A stretch of DNA of 41,635 nucleotides, from contig JANYDY010000094.1 in NCBI GenBank assembly GCA_025363435.1, positions 1 to 41,635 of the forward strand. The letters are read 5' to 3'. Numbering within the stretch: position 1 is the stretch's first letter; each line of letters begins with the position of its first letter. The notes beneath the pieces were generated by a model. The model was not told where the DNA came from, did no database searches, and saw only the letters and a program-made list of their open reading frames with translations. The position numbers and the translations under genes were made by a program. Of the stretch, positions 31,303-40,709 are shown piece after piece. Source of the DNA: Betaproteobacteria bacterium (GTDB lineage: Bacteria > Pseudomonadota > Gammaproteobacteria > Burkholderiales > SG8-41).

Positions 31303-32177
31303 GCATTTTGATCAACAGGAATTCCCGCGTGATGACGCAGGGCATTACCGGCAAGACCGGCATGTTCCACACCAAGACCGGCAAGGAATATGCGAACGGT
31401 GCGAATTGTTACGTCGCCGGCGTTAATCCGAAAAAACCCGGCGAGTCGTACGAAGGCATACCGATATTTGCGACGGTCAGGGAGGCGAAAGAACAGACCG
31501 GCGCCAACGTTTCGGTGATCTACGTGCCGCCACCCTTTGCCGCGGCAGCAATTGATGAAGCGGTCGAAGCCGATCTCGATCTCGTCATCTGCATCACCGA
31601 AGGCATACCGGTGCGCGACATGATACGCACCAAATATAAAATGCTCGGTCGCCATACCAGATTGATCGGCCCGAACTGCCCCGGCGTGATTACGCCTGAC
31701 GAAATCAAAATCGGCATCATGCCCGGCCACATCCACAAGAAGGGCCCGGTCGGTGTGGTGTCGCGCTCGGGCACGCTGACCTACGAAGCGGTTGGTCAAT
31801 TGATGGAGCAGGGGCTCGGCCAGTCTTCGTGCGTCGGTATCGGCGGCGACCCGGTCAACGGCATGAAGCACGTCGACGTGATGAAAATGTTCAACGACGA
31901 CCCGAATACCGAAGCAGTGATCATGGTCGGCGAAATCGGCGGTTCTGACGAGGAAGACTGCGCGCGCTGGATCAAGGCGAATATGAGAAAGCCGGTGATC
32001 GGGTTTATCGCAGGACTCACGGCGCCGCCCGGCAAACGCATGGGGCACGCCGGCGCGATTATTTCCGGCGGTAAAGGTACTGCGACGGAAAAACTCGCGG
32101 TGATGGAGGAATGCGGCATCAAGGTCACGCGTAATCCCGCCGCAATGGGAAAATTGCTCAAGTCGGTGCTGAAATAG
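31299..32177 (+). CDS. sucD: Succinyl-CoA synthetase alpha subunit
   Basis: A 292-residue SucD of normal length with no extra tail. CoA-binding domain: [24 protein letters not shown] and [11 protein letters not shown]; ligase domain: [47 protein letters not shown]. The phosphohistidine is the His in [13 protein letters not shown] near residue 250. The start ATG overlaps the sucC stop as ATGA, so the last codons of the sucC tail also carry its ribosome site (AAAGGGA). Subunits should be made in equal amounts. Confidence 0.97.
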   Translation: MSILINRNSRVMTQGITGKTGMFHTKTGKEYANGANCYVAGVNPKKPGESYEGIPIFATVREAKEQTGANVSVIYVPPPFAAAAIDEAVEADLDLVICITEGIPVRDMIRTKYKMLGRHTRLIGPNCPGVITPDEIKIGIMPGHIHKKGPVGVVSRSGTLTYEAVGQLMEQGLGQSSCVGIGGDPVNGMKHVDVMKMFNDDPNTEAVIMVGEIGGSDEEDCARWIKANMRKPVIGFIAGLTAPPGKRMGHAGAIISGGKGTATEKLAVMEECGIKVTRNPAAMGKLLKSVLK

Positions 32178-32226
32178 TCCGGCGCGGCAGGGCGTCGCGT
32201 CCGGCGGCTATCGACAGGAGTTTGCA

Positions 32227-33894
32227 TTGAAGCAGAAAAACGCGAACGGAAGGCGCGGCAGAATGAAAGGCCGGCCGCTCGAAACAGTTGCGCAGGCGGA
32301 AATTCAGGCCTTGCTCGGCAAGGCGCCGCGCCGGCGCGATTTGCTGATCGAGCACCTGCATAAAATCCAGGATCGCTACGGCCACATCTCGGCCGCGCAC
32401 ATTGTTGCGCTGGCGCGCGAAATGCAGCTTGCCACCACTGAAATCTATGAAGTTGCAACCTTCTATCATCATTTCGATGTGATCAAGGAAGGTGATGCGC
32501 TGCCACCGGCGGTGACGGTGCGTGTGTGCGATTCGCTGTCGTGCGAGATGGCCGGCGCGCAATCCCTGCTCGGCAAGCTCAAGTCATCGCTCGGTGCAAA
32601 CGTGCGCGTGATTCCCGCGCCCTGCGTCGGCCGCTGCGAACACGCGCCGGTTGCCGTGGTTGGACAGAATCCAGTCGCGAATGCGACGCCGGAAAAGGTC
32701 AAGGCTTTGGTCGGCGCGGATAAAACCAAATGCGCGGTCGGGAAATACATCGGCTTCGACGCCTACCGCCGCAAGGGCGGTTACAACATTGCGGTTGAAT
32801 GTCTGGCCGGCAAGCGCGATGCCGAAGACATACTGAAAACCATGGAGTCGTCGAGTCTGCGTGGGCTTGGCGGCGCAGGATTTCCGACCGGACGCAAATG
32901 GCGCATTCTGCGCGGCGAAAAAATGCCGCGCCTGATGGCGATCAACATCGATGAGGGCGAGCCGGGCACCTTCAAGGATCGTTATTATCTCGAACGCGAT
33001 CCGCATCGTTTTCTCGAAGGCATGCTGATCGCGGCGTGGACCGCGCAGGTTTCCGAAATCTACGTTTATCTGCGCGACGAGTATGCGGGCGTGCGTGCGA
33101 TACTCGAAAAGGAAATCGCCGCGTTGCAGAAAAATCCGCCCTGCCCGCTGCCGCCGATTCATCTGCGGCGCGGCGCCGGCGCCTATATCTGCGGCGAAGA
33201 ATCGGCGATGATCGAATCGATCGAGGGCAAGCGCGGCATGCCGCGTCTGCGCCCGCCCTATGTTGCGCAAGTCGGTCTGTTCGGTCACCCGACGCTCGAG
33301 CACAACATGGAAACGCTCTACTGGGTGCGCGAGATTCTGGAAAAGGGCGCCGACTGGTTTGCCGGCCACGGGCGCCACGGGCGCAAAGGCTTGCGCAGTT
33401 TTTCAGTGTCGGGTCGTGTGAAAAAACCGGGTGTGCATCTGGCGCCGGCCGGAATCACGGTGAAAGAGTTGATCGCTGAATACTGCGACGGCATGCTGCC
33501 CGGGCACAAGTTTTACGCCTACCTGCCCGGCGGCGCCTCGGGCGGAATTTTGCCGGCAAGCATGGGTGACATACCGCTCGATTTCGACACGTTGCAGCCG
33601 CATGGTTGTTTCATCGGTTCGGCTGCGGTGATTATTCTGTCGGATCAGGATAAGGCGGCCTCGGCGGCGCGCAACCTGATTAAATTCTTTTCTGAAGAAT
33701 CCTGTGGTCAATGTACGCCCTGCCGTGTCGGCACGGCCAAGGCGCTTAATCTGATGCAGGCGATTAAATGGGATCAACCGTTGCTGGAGGAACTTTCATC
33801 AGCGATGGCCGACGCCTCAATCTGCGGTTTGGGGCAGGCAGCACCGAACCCGGTGCGCTGCGTGATCAAACATTTCGGGCACGAAATCGAATAA
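32227..33894 (+). CDS. fdsB: NAD-dependent formate dehydrogenase beta subunit (fused NuoE/NuoF type)
   Basis: A 555-residue diaphorase subunit. The N-terminal 150 residues are a NuoE/FdsG-like thioredoxin-fold [2Fe-2S] domain with Cys101, Cys106, Cys133 and Cys137. The rest is NuoF/FdsB-like: RGLGGAGFPTGRKW and GAGAYICGEESAMIESIEG bind FMN and NADH, and Cys493, Cys496, Cys499 and Cys533 bind a [4Fe-4S] cluster. In many betaproteobacteria the two parts are separate genes; the fusion is like the two-subunit Fdh1 of Methylorubrum. The start is TTG 32227, supported by AGGAG six bases upstream; ATG 32263 is the alternative. It passes electrons from the alpha subunit to NAD. Confidence 0.92.
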   Translation: MKQKNANGRRGRMKGRPLETVAQAEIQALLGKAPRRRDLLIEHLHKIQDRYGHISAAHIVALAREMQLATTEIYEVATFYHHFDVIKEGDALPPAVTVRVCDSLSCEMAGAQSLLGKLKSSLGANVRVIPAPCVGRCEHAPVAVVGQNPVANATPEKVKALVGADKTKCAVGKYIGFDAYRRKGGYNIAVECLAGKRDAEDILKTMESSSLRGLGGAGFPTGRKWRILRGEKMPRLMAINIDEGEPGTFKDRYYLERDPHRFLEGMLIAAWTAQVSEIYVYLRDEYAGVRAILEKEIAALQKNPPCPLPPIHLRRGAGAYICGEESAMIESIEGKRGMPRLRPPYVAQVGLFGHPTLEHNMETLYWVREILEKGADWFAGHGRHGRKGLRSFSVSGRVKKPGVHLAPAGITVKELIAEYCDGMLPGHKFYAYLPGGASGGILPASMGDIPLDFDTLQPHGCFIGSAAVIILSDQDKAASAARNLIKFFSEESCGQCTPCRVGTAKALNLMQAIKWDQPLLEELSSAMADASICGLGQAAPNPVRCVIKHFGHEIE

Positions 33895-33925
33895 AGCGCG
33901 GCTGCGTTGCAACGGAGAAATAAAA

Positions 33926-36736
33926 ATGACGGCGACTAGCACGGACGAGCAAGCAGCGATGCCGGTTGAGTTCAAGCTCAACGGCAAAGACGTGGCCGCC
34001 AACGCCGGCGAGACCATCATTCAGGTGGCCAAACGCCTTGGCATCGAAATTCCGCACCTCTGTTACAAAGAGGGCATGCGCCCCGACGGCAACTGCCGTG
34101 CCTGCATGGTCGAGATCAAGGGCGAGCGCGTATTGGCGCCGTCATGCTGCCGCCAGCCGGCCAAAGGCATGGAGGTAAGCACTGACAGCACACGCGCCGT
34201 GGCCTCGCAGAAAATGGTGCTCGAACTGCTGATGTCGGATATGCCTAAAGAGCGCCATACGCGCGATTCGGAGCTTGATCAGTGGGCGACAAAACTCAAA
34301 GTCGGTAAACCGCGCTTTGCGCCGCGCCACAGCGTTGTCGCAGACCTGTCGCATCACGGCATCGCAGTCAATCTCGATTCCTGCATACAGTGCACGCGTT
34401 GCGTGCGCGCCTGCCGCGAAGAGCAGGTCAATGATGTAATCGGCTACGCTTTTCGCGGTGAGCATTCAAAAATTGTTTTCGATCTCGACGACCCGATGGG
34501 TGATTCAACCTGCGTGGCTTGCGGCGAATGCGTGCAGGCCTGCCCGACCGGTGCCTTGATGCCGGCGCGCGATGCCGCCATGGTCAAGCCCGACAAGCAG
34601 GTGCACTCGGTATGCCCGTTCTGTGGCGTCGGTTGCCAACTGACCTACAACGTCAAAGATAACAAGATACTGTACGTTGACGGCCGCGACGGCCCGTCAA
34701 ACCATAAGCGGCTGTGTGTGAAAGGGCGTTATGGTTTTGATTACGCGCACCACAAACAGCGGTTGACCAAACCGCTGATTCGCAAGCCCGGCGTGCCGAA
34801 GTCCGCTGAATTCGTCATGGATCCGGCCAATCCGCTCGAATATTTCCGCGAAGCGACCTGGGAAGAAGCGCTTGATCTTGCCGCCGGCAAACTCAAAGAA
34901 ATCCGTGACACGCACGGCAAACGTTCGCTCGCCGGCTTCGGTTCGGCCAAGGGCAGCAACGAAGAAGCCTATTTGTTCCAGAAGCTGGTGCGCACCGGTT
35001 TCGGCAGCAACAACGTCGATCATTGCACGCGACTGTGTCACGCCTCCAGCGTTGCCGCGCTGATGGAAGGTGTTAATTCAGGCGCGGTGTCGAATCAGGT
35101 CAGCGACGTGACGAAGGCCGAAGTCGTGCTGGTGATCGGCGCCAACCCGACCTCGAACCATCCGGTGGCGGCGACGTGGATCAAGAATGCAGTCAGGAAC
35201 GGCACCAAGCTGATTGTTGCCGATCCGCGGCGCGGTGATCTGGCGCGGCATGCAACGCATTTTCTGCAGTTCAAACCCGACACCGACGTCGCGCTGCTCA
35301 ATGCGCTGATGCATGTGATCGTTCACGAAGGCATGGTCGATGAGGATTTCATCCGCTCGCGCACCATCGGCTACGAAGACCTGAAGAAAAACGTCGCCAA
35401 CTACAGCCCCGAAGCGATGGCGCCGGTGTGCGGCATTCCGGCGGAAACGATTAAGGAAGTTGCGCGGCTCTACGCGAAATCGAAGGGCTCGATGATCCTC
35501 TGGGGCATGGGCATTTCACAGCATATCCACGGCACCGATAATGCGCGCTGCCTGATTGCACTGTGCATGATGACAGGGCAGATCGGCCGTCCGGGTACCG
35601 GCCTGCATCCGCTGCGCGGCCAGAACAATGTGCAGGGCGCGTCGGATTCGGGCCTGATCCCGATGTTTTATCCGGACTATCAGCGCGTGGTCAACGACGA
35701 CGCGCGCGCACGTTTTGAAAAACTCTGGGATACGACGCTCGATCCTCAACCGGGACTGACGGTGGTCGAAATCGTCAACGCGAGTCTGGAAGGCAAGATA
35801 CGCGGCATGTTCATCATGGGCGAGAATCCCGCGATGTCGGATCCCGATGCGCATCATGCGCGCGAAGCGTTTGCCAGACTTGACTGGCTGGTCGTGCAGG
35901 AAATTTTCCTGACCGAAACCTGTTATCACGCTGACGTGATATTGCCGGCGACCGTCTGGCCGGAAAAATCCGGTACCGTCACCAACACTGACCGCATGGT
36001 GCAGCTCGGCCGCCAGGCGATCGATGCGCCCGGCGAGGCAAAACCCGATTGGTGGATCATTCAGGAACTCGCGCGGCGCATGGGCCTTGACTGGAATTAC
36101 GAGGGGCCCAAAGACGTTTTCAATGAAATGCGCAAGGCCATGAACTCGATTGCCGGCATTACGTGGGAGCGGCTGGAAGCAGAGAGCTGCGTGACCTACC
36201 CGTGCGAGAAAGAAGGCGACCCGGGACAGTCTGTCGTGTTCGTCGATAAATTCCCGACGCCGAGCGGTCGTGCCAAGCTGGTGCCGGCAGATATTATTCC
36301 CGCCGCTGAACAGCCGGACAAAGAGTTTCCATTCGTTTTGATCACCGGCCGCCAGCTTGAACATTGGCATACCGGCGCGATGACGCGGCGCGCCACGGTG
36401 CTCGATGCGATCGAGCCGGAACCGGTCGCCTCCGTGCATCCGCTTGATCTCGATGCGATTGGCGCGCGGCCCGGCGATGTGATCACGGTCGAATCGCGGC
36501 GCGGCATTATTTCGCTCTACGCGCGCGCTGACGACGGCACGCCGCGCGGCGCGGTATTCATCCCGTTTTGTTATTACGAAGCGGCAGCCAATCTGCTGAC
36601 CAACCCGGCACTCGACCCGTTCGGCAAGATTCCGGAGTTTAAATACTGCGCGGTGAAAGTAATGCGCGGCGGCGAATTGATGCCGCGCTCGAGTTACGGC
36701 GGCGGCCTCGATATACGCAGCAAGGAATCCGCCTGA
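33926..36736 (+). CDS. fdsA: NAD-dependent formate dehydrogenase catalytic alpha subunit (Mo/W)
   Basis: A 936-residue oxidoreductase. The N-terminal [2Fe-2S] ferredoxin uses Cys46, Cys57, Cys60 and Cys74. Two [4Fe-4S] motifs follow (CIQCTRCVRAC; CVACGECVQACPTG), then a CPFCGVGC cluster and the bis-molybdopterin core. The active-site residue is Cys371 followed by His372 (LCHASSVA), so it is a Cys, not selenocysteine, enzyme. It oxidises formate to CO2; the beta subunit, 31 bases upstream, reduces NAD. GGAG lies before the ATG. No fdsD or fdhD sulfur-transfer gene is in the window, so maturation factors must be elsewhere. Confidence 0.96.
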   Translation: MTATSTDEQAAMPVEFKLNGKDVAANAGETIIQVAKRLGIEIPHLCYKEGMRPDGNCRACMVEIKGERVLAPSCCRQPAKGMEVSTDSTRAVASQKMVLELLMSDMPKERHTRDSELDQWATKLKVGKPRFAPRHSVVADLSHHGIAVNLDSCIQCTRCVRACREEQVNDVIGYAFRGEHSKIVFDLDDPMGDSTCVACGECVQACPTGALMPARDAAMVKPDKQVHSVCPFCGVGCQLTYNVKDNKILYVDGRDGPSNHKRLCVKGRYGFDYAHHKQRLTKPLIRKPGVPKSAEFVMDPANPLEYFREATWEEALDLAAGKLKEIRDTHGKRSLAGFGSAKGSNEEAYLFQKLVRTGFGSNNVDHCTRLCHASSVAALMEGVNSGAVSNQVSDVTKAEVVLVIGANPTSNHPVAATWIKNAVRNGTKLIVADPRRGDLARHATHFLQFKPDTDVALLNALMHVIVHEGMVDEDFIRSRTIGYEDLKKNVANYSPEAMAPVCGIPAETIKEVARLYAKSKGSMILWGMGISQHIHGTDNARCLIALCMMTGQIGRPGTGLHPLRGQNNVQGASDSGLIPMFYPDYQRVVNDDARARFEKLWDTTLDPQPGLTVVEIVNASLEGKIRGMFIMGENPAMSDPDAHHAREAFARLDWLVVQEIFLTETCYHADVILPATVWPEKSGTVTNTDRMVQLGRQAIDAPGEAKPDWWIIQELARRMGLDWNYEGPKDVFNEMRKAMNSIAGITWERLEAESCVTYPCEKEGDPGQSVVFVDKFPTPSGRAKLVPADIIPAAEQPDKEFPFVLITGRQLEHWHTGAMTRRATVLDAIEPEPVASVHPLDLDAIGARPGDVITVESRRGIISLYARADDGTPRGAVFIPFCYYEAAANLLTNPALDPFGKIPEFKYCAVKVMRGGELMPRSSYGGGLDIRSKESA

Positions 36737-36785
36737 CCGGTCCGGCGGTTCTGACCACACTTAAATTATTTTCAGGAGTTAGAAG

Positions 36786-37808
36786 ATGGATCAAGCGGGC
36801 GCAACAATCGCCGGGCTGGAGCATTGGACGCATAAAGGTGACGTCAAACTTTTTCTGTGGGAGAAGCGCGCCGTAGCGTCGAGCAGGGGCCCCGCTTGCG
36901 GGGATGCGACCGCGGAGGCGCGCCAGGCGACCGAGGCTGCAGCGCCAGATTTCCAGCCGACGGATCCGAGGGCGCGCGCACCGGTGCAGCCCTGCCGCGG
37001 CACCATCATTTTTGTGCATGGCTCGTCGATGGCATCAACACCGGCCTTCGACCTGCCGCTGCCGGGCAATCCCGACGCCTCGCTGATGGAATGGTTTGCG
37101 CACCGCGGATTCGACACCTGGTGTGTCGACATGGAAGGCTACGGCCGTTCGTCCAAGCATCGCGACATCAATTGCGATATCGCCAACGGTGCCGATGATC
37201 TGGTGGCGGCGACCGATTACATCATGAAGACGCGCGGCACGAAAACGTTCCTCATGTACGGCAGTTCGTCGGGCGGGCTGCGCGCCGCGAAGTTTGCCGA
37301 GCGCCATCCCGAGCGCGTGTCGCGCCTGGCGCTCGACGCTTTCGTGTGGACCGGCAAGGGCAGTCCGACGCTGGCTGAACGGGCCAAGAAGCTGCCGCAA
37401 TGGCTGGCGTCAAACCGGCGCAAGATCGACCATGCCTTTGTGCAAAGCATATTCACGCGTGATCACGGCGGCGGCGCCGAACAATCGATGATCGACGCCT
37501 ACGCCGATGCCATACTCGCGTTGGATGATTCGGTGCCGACGGGAACCTACGTCGATATGTGCAGCAAACTGCCGGTAATCGACCCGGCCAAATTGAATAC
37601 GGCAGTGTTGATCATGCGCGGCGAGTTCGACGGCATTGCATCGATCGAAGACCTGCTCGATTTTTATGCGCGCCTGCCGAACCCGGACAAACAGTTTTCG
37701 GTGATGCCGGGCATCGCACACAACAGCACCAAGCAGATCAATTACCGCGTCGCCTATCACATACTGCATTCGTTCTTCACGCAGCCGGCGCCGCTTTATC
37801 ACGGCTGA
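36786..37808 (+). CDS. Alpha/beta hydrolase
   Basis: A 340-residue hydrolase with oxyanion loop IIFVHGSSMAS, VDMEGYGRSSKH, the nucleophile in MYGSSSGG (G-x-S-x-G) and a late GIAHNST segment carrying a plausible catalytic His. Residues about 27-65 form an Ala/Arg/Pro-rich low-complexity insert (SSRGPACGDATAEARQATEA) between an N-terminal beta strand and the catalytic core; it looks like a surface loop or expansion. AGGAG lies before the ATG. The Bug receptor gene begins two bases after its stop, so uptake and hydrolysis of one substrate are likely coupled. It sits inside the formate gene run, but a formate-yielding substrate is only a guess. Confidence 0.9.
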   Translation: MDQAGATIAGLEHWTHKGDVKLFLWEKRAVASSRGPACGDATAEARQATEAAAPDFQPTDPRARAPVQPCRGTIIFVHGSSMASTPAFDLPLPGNPDASLMEWFAHRGFDTWCVDMEGYGRSSKHRDINCDIANGADDLVAATDYIMKTRGTKTFLMYGSSSGGLRAAKFAERHPERVSRLALDAFVWTGKGSPTLAERAKKLPQWLASNRRKIDHAFVQSIFTRDHGGGAEQSMIDAYADAILALDDSVPTGTYVDMCSKLPVIDPAKLNTAVLIMRGEFDGIASIEDLLDFYARLPNPDKQFSVMPGIAHNSTKQINYRVAYHILHSFFTQPAPLYHG

Positions 37809-37810
37809 GC

Positions 37811-38773
37811 GTGCTGAGAATCATCTCTGCCGGTTTGTTGCTAGCGCTGTTCGGCGCGGCGTCAGTGCATGCGCAGAATTTCCCCGCACGACCGCTGCGC
37901 CTGGTAGTTCCTTATGCGGCCGGCGGCTCGACCGATGTGCTGGCGCGCCTGATCGGGCAGAAGCTCACGGAGCGGCTGGGGCAGGCGGTTGTCGTCGACA
38001 ACCGCACCGGCGCCGGCACGCTGATCGCCACGGAGATTGTCGCGCACGCTGCGCCCGATGGTTACACGCTGCTGATGGCGACGCCGCCGCTGGTGGTCGC
38101 CGATACGCTCTACAAGACCGTGCCATTTAACGTGGCGCGCGATTTTTCTGCCATCACCAATATCGCTGCTACCAGCAATGTGCTGGTGGTGCATCCGTCG
38201 GTGGCGGCGCAATCGGCGCGCGAATTGATCGCGATGGCAAAAGCGCAGCCGGGCAGATTTATCTACGGCTCGAGCGGCATCGGCGGTGCCAGCCATCTTG
38301 CGGTGGCGCTGTTTGCCAGCATGGCCGGTGTGGAGCTGTTGCACGTGCCTTATAAGGGCGGTTCGCTGGCGGTGACCGATCTGCTCGGCGGGCGTTTGTC
38401 GCTGATGTTTGCCAATCTGACGACGGTGCAGCAGCACATCAAGGCGGGCAAGCTGCGCGCACTGGCGATCGGCACCGCGCAGCGTTCACTGGTAGTGCCC
38501 GAACTGCCGACGGTGGCCGAAGCGGGCGTGCCCGGTTATGAAGCCAATAACTGGAACGGCATAGTCGCGCCCGCCGGCACACCGCGCGCGCTGATCGAAC
38601 GCTTGCAGCGTGATATCCGCGCCATTGTCGAAGTGCCTGAAATGCACGGCCGCTTGCTGCAATCAGCGTTTGAACCGATTGCCGATACGCCGGACGCCTT
38701 CAAGCGCTACCTGGAGTCTGAGCGGCAGAAGTGGGGCCGGGTTGTGCGTGAAGCAGGGATCAAGCCCGAATAG
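37811..38773 (+). CDS. Bug/TctC-family periplasmic solute receptor
   Basis: A 320-residue receptor: signal peptide MLRIISAGLLLALFGAASVHAQ (after the initiator), then FPARPLRLVVPYAAGGSTDVLARLIGQKL, DNRTGAGTLIATEI, APDGYTLLMATPP, ARDFSAIT, YGSSGIGGASHLAVAL and VPYKGGSLAVTDLLGG. The start is probably GTG 37811, two bases after the hydrolase stop, with no independent ribosome site, implying coupled translation. The frame is open upstream within the hydrolase gene, but that is overlap. It is the only receptor in the window directly fused in operon to a hydrolase. Confidence 0.93.
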   Translation: MLRIISAGLLLALFGAASVHAQNFPARPLRLVVPYAAGGSTDVLARLIGQKLTERLGQAVVVDNRTGAGTLIATEIVAHAAPDGYTLLMATPPLVVADTLYKTVPFNVARDFSAITNIAATSNVLVVHPSVAAQSARELIAMAKAQPGRFIYGSSGIGGASHLAVALFASMAGVELLHVPYKGGSLAVTDLLGGRLSLMFANLTTVQQHIKAGKLRALAIGTAQRSLVVPELPTVAEAGVPGYEANNWNGIVAPAGTPRALIERLQRDIRAIVEVPEMHGRLLQSAFEPIADTPDAFKRYLESERQKWGRVVREAGIKPE

Positions 38774-38803
38774 GTGTTTAATCCGGCGTAAAATGCGCGC
38801 GAA

Positions 38804-38841
38804 GCCGAATCTTGACTGCGGTCAAGGCTCGCGGATTCGGC
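38804..38841 (+). promoter_or_regulatory. Nested hairpin in the fhs leader
   Basis: The outer stem GCCGAATC/GATTCGGC (8 bp) encloses an inner stem TTGAC/GTCAA with a TGCG loop and a GGCTCGCG bulge. It lies 31 bases after the Bug stop and 89 before fhs. It has no T-run; it could be a processing or termination structure. No known tetrahydrofolate riboswitch is recognised. Confidence 0.4.
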
Positions 38842-38930
38842 GCAGCCTATATTCACAACCCGCATAACTTCCAATTAAACAAAACGCTTTGCAAATTACT
38901 GCAGGGCGATCGGACCAAGGACGGAGAATC

Positions 38931-40604
38931 ATGGCGCTATCGGATATCGAAATTGCTCAGCAGGCGAAAATGCAGCGCGTCTCGAAGATTGCCGAAAAGC
39001 TCGGTATTCCCGACGAACATCTGGTGCCCTATGGACACTACAAGGCCAAAATCTCGCTCGAGTATGTCGACAGCCTGAAAGATCGCAAAGAAGGCAAGCT
39101 GGTGCTGGTGACCGCGATCAGCCCGACGCCGGCCGGCGAAGGTAAGACAACGACAACAGTTGGACTTGGCGACGCGCTGAACAAGATCGGCAAAAAAGCC
39201 GTTATCTGTTTGCGCGAACCGAGCCTCGGCCCGGTGTTCGGCGTTAAAGGCGGCGCGGCGGGCGGCGGTTATGCGCAGGTGGTGCCGATGGAAGACATCA
39301 ACCTGCACTTCACCGGCGACTTCGGCGCCATCGGCCTTGCCAACAACCTGCTGTCGGCAATGATCGACAACCACATCTCGCACGGTAATGAACTCGGCAT
39401 CGACGCGCGCCGTATCACCTGGAAGCGCGTGATGGACATGAACGACCGCGCGCTGCGCGACATCGTTGTTTCGCTCGGCGGTACCGCCAACGGTTATCCG
39501 CGCGAAGACGGCTTCGATATCGTGGTGGCCTCCGAAGTGATGGCGATTTTCTGCCTGGCGACGTCGCTAAAGGACCTGAAGCAACGTCTCGGCAATATCG
39601 TCTTCGGCTATACACGTGAAGGCAAAGCCCTGCGCGCGCGCGATTTGAAAGCGCATGGCGCGATGACGGTGCTGTTGAAGGATCAGCTGGCGCCGAATCT
39701 GGTGCAGACGCTGGAAAACAATCCGGCCTTTATCCACGGCGGCCCGTTCGCCAATATCGCGCACGGCTGCAATACCGTGATCGCTACGCGCACCGCCTTG
39801 AAACTCGCTGATTACGTGGTCACCGAAGCGGGCTTCGGCGCCGACCTCGGCGCCGAAAAATTTCTCGACATCAAATGCCGCAAGTCGGGCCTGCGGCCCA
39901 GCGCGGCGGTCATTGTCGCCACCGTGCGCGCTTTGAAGCACCACGGCGGTGTCGGCAAGGAAGCCTTGAACCAGGAAAATCTGCCGGCGCTGGAAAAAGG
40001 CCTGGCCAACCTTGAGCGTCACGTCAACAACGTGAAAAACGTTTATGGCATTCCCTGCGTGGTGTCGGTCAACCGGTTCACTGCGGACACGCAGGCCGAG
40101 ATGGACCTGCTGACCAAGCATGTCGCCAAACTCGGCGTCAAAGTCGTGGTGGCGACGCACTGGGCCGATGGCGGCGCCGGCGCTGCCGAAGTTGCGCGCA
40201 TCGTGGTTGATCTGTGCAATGAGAAATCAAGCCCGACCTTCGTCTACGAAGACAGTGATCCGCTGTGGGAAAAAATGAAAAAAATCGCCACCCGTGTCTA
40301 CGGCGCTGCCGACATCAGTGCGGACAGCAAGGTGCGCAACCGCATCAAGGAACTGCAGGAGGGCGGCTATGGGCACTATCCGGTCTGCGTGGCAAAAACA
40401 CAGTCGTCGTTTTCGACCGATCCGAATCTGCGCGGCGCGCCGTCCGGTCACATGGTCAACGTACGTGAAGTACGGCTTGCCGCGGGCGCTGAATTTGTTG
40501 TGATGGTCTGCGGCGACATCATGACCATGCCGGGTCTGCCCAAAGTGCCGTCAGCCGAAAAAATCGATTTGACCGATGACGGCAAGGTGGTAGGACTGTT
40601 CTAA
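38931..40604 (+). CDS. fhs: Formate-tetrahydrofolate ligase
   Basis: A 557-residue FTHFS of standard length. It joins formate to tetrahydrofolate with ATP, giving 10-formyl-THF for one-carbon metabolism. Motifs: [24 protein letters not shown] (P-loop), [65 protein letters not shown] and [19 protein letters not shown] at the end. ATG 38931 has GGAG four bases upstream and is preferred to 38889. With the formate dehydrogenase upstream it gives formate two fates, oxidation or assimilation. Confidence 0.98.
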   Translation: MALSDIEIAQQAKMQRVSKIAEKLGIPDEHLVPYGHYKAKISLEYVDSLKDRKEGKLVLVTAISPTPAGEGKTTTTVGLGDALNKIGKKAVICLREPSLGPVFGVKGGAAGGGYAQVVPMEDINLHFTGDFGAIGLANNLLSAMIDNHISHGNELGIDARRITWKRVMDMNDRALRDIVVSLGGTANGYPREDGFDIVVASEVMAIFCLATSLKDLKQRLGNIVFGYTREGKALRARDLKAHGAMTVLLKDQLAPNLVQTLENNPAFIHGGPFANIAHGCNTVIATRTALKLADYVVTEAGFGADLGAEKFLDIKCRKSGLRPSAAVIVATVRALKHHGGVGKEALNQENLPALEKGLANLERHVNNVKNVYGIPCVVSVNRFTADTQAEMDLLTKHVAKLGVKVVVATHWADGGAGAAEVARIVVDLCNEKSSPTFVYEDSDPLWEKMKKIATRVYGAADISADSKVRNRIKELQEGGYGHYPVCVAKTQSSFSTDPNLRGAPSGHMVNVREVRLAAGAEFVVMVCGDIMTMPGLPKVPSAEKIDLTDDGKVVGLF

Positions 40605-40654
40605 CGCAAGGGATTTTGGGCGTGGTTTCGCGCGCGGCGCTCGGGTATCATTGG

Positions 40655-40671
40655 GCACCGTGCAGCGGTGC
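40655..40671. other. Small hairpin before the TerC-family gene
   Basis: GCACCG-TGCAG-CGGTGC, a perfect 6-bp stem, 38 bases before the TerC-family start. The leader does not show a recognisable manganese (yybP-ykoY) riboswitch core. Confidence 0.3.
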
Positions 40672-40709
40672 ATGCGTAACCAATAAAACGCGTATCACAG
40701 GAGGAGTAG

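Noticed and set aside
30666..32048. 460-residue open frame on the minus strand across sucC-sucD
   Set aside because: It is the antisense shadow of two certain genes; its repeated Phe/Ala run is just the reverse of the Lys-Ala codons.
29833..32177. Malate-CoA ligase (MtkA/MtkB) instead of SucCD
   Set aside because: Nearby formate genes made a serine cycle worth considering, but the motifs match betaproteobacterial SucC/SucD better and no serine-cycle genes are present.
35036..35038. Possible selenocysteine in formate dehydrogenase alpha
   Set aside because: The codon is TGT (Cys), not TGA, and the frame is uninterrupted.
38812..38817. TTGACT as -35 box for fhs with TATATT at 38848
   Set aside because: The spacer is 30 bases, far from 17; the sequence is better explained as a hairpin arm.
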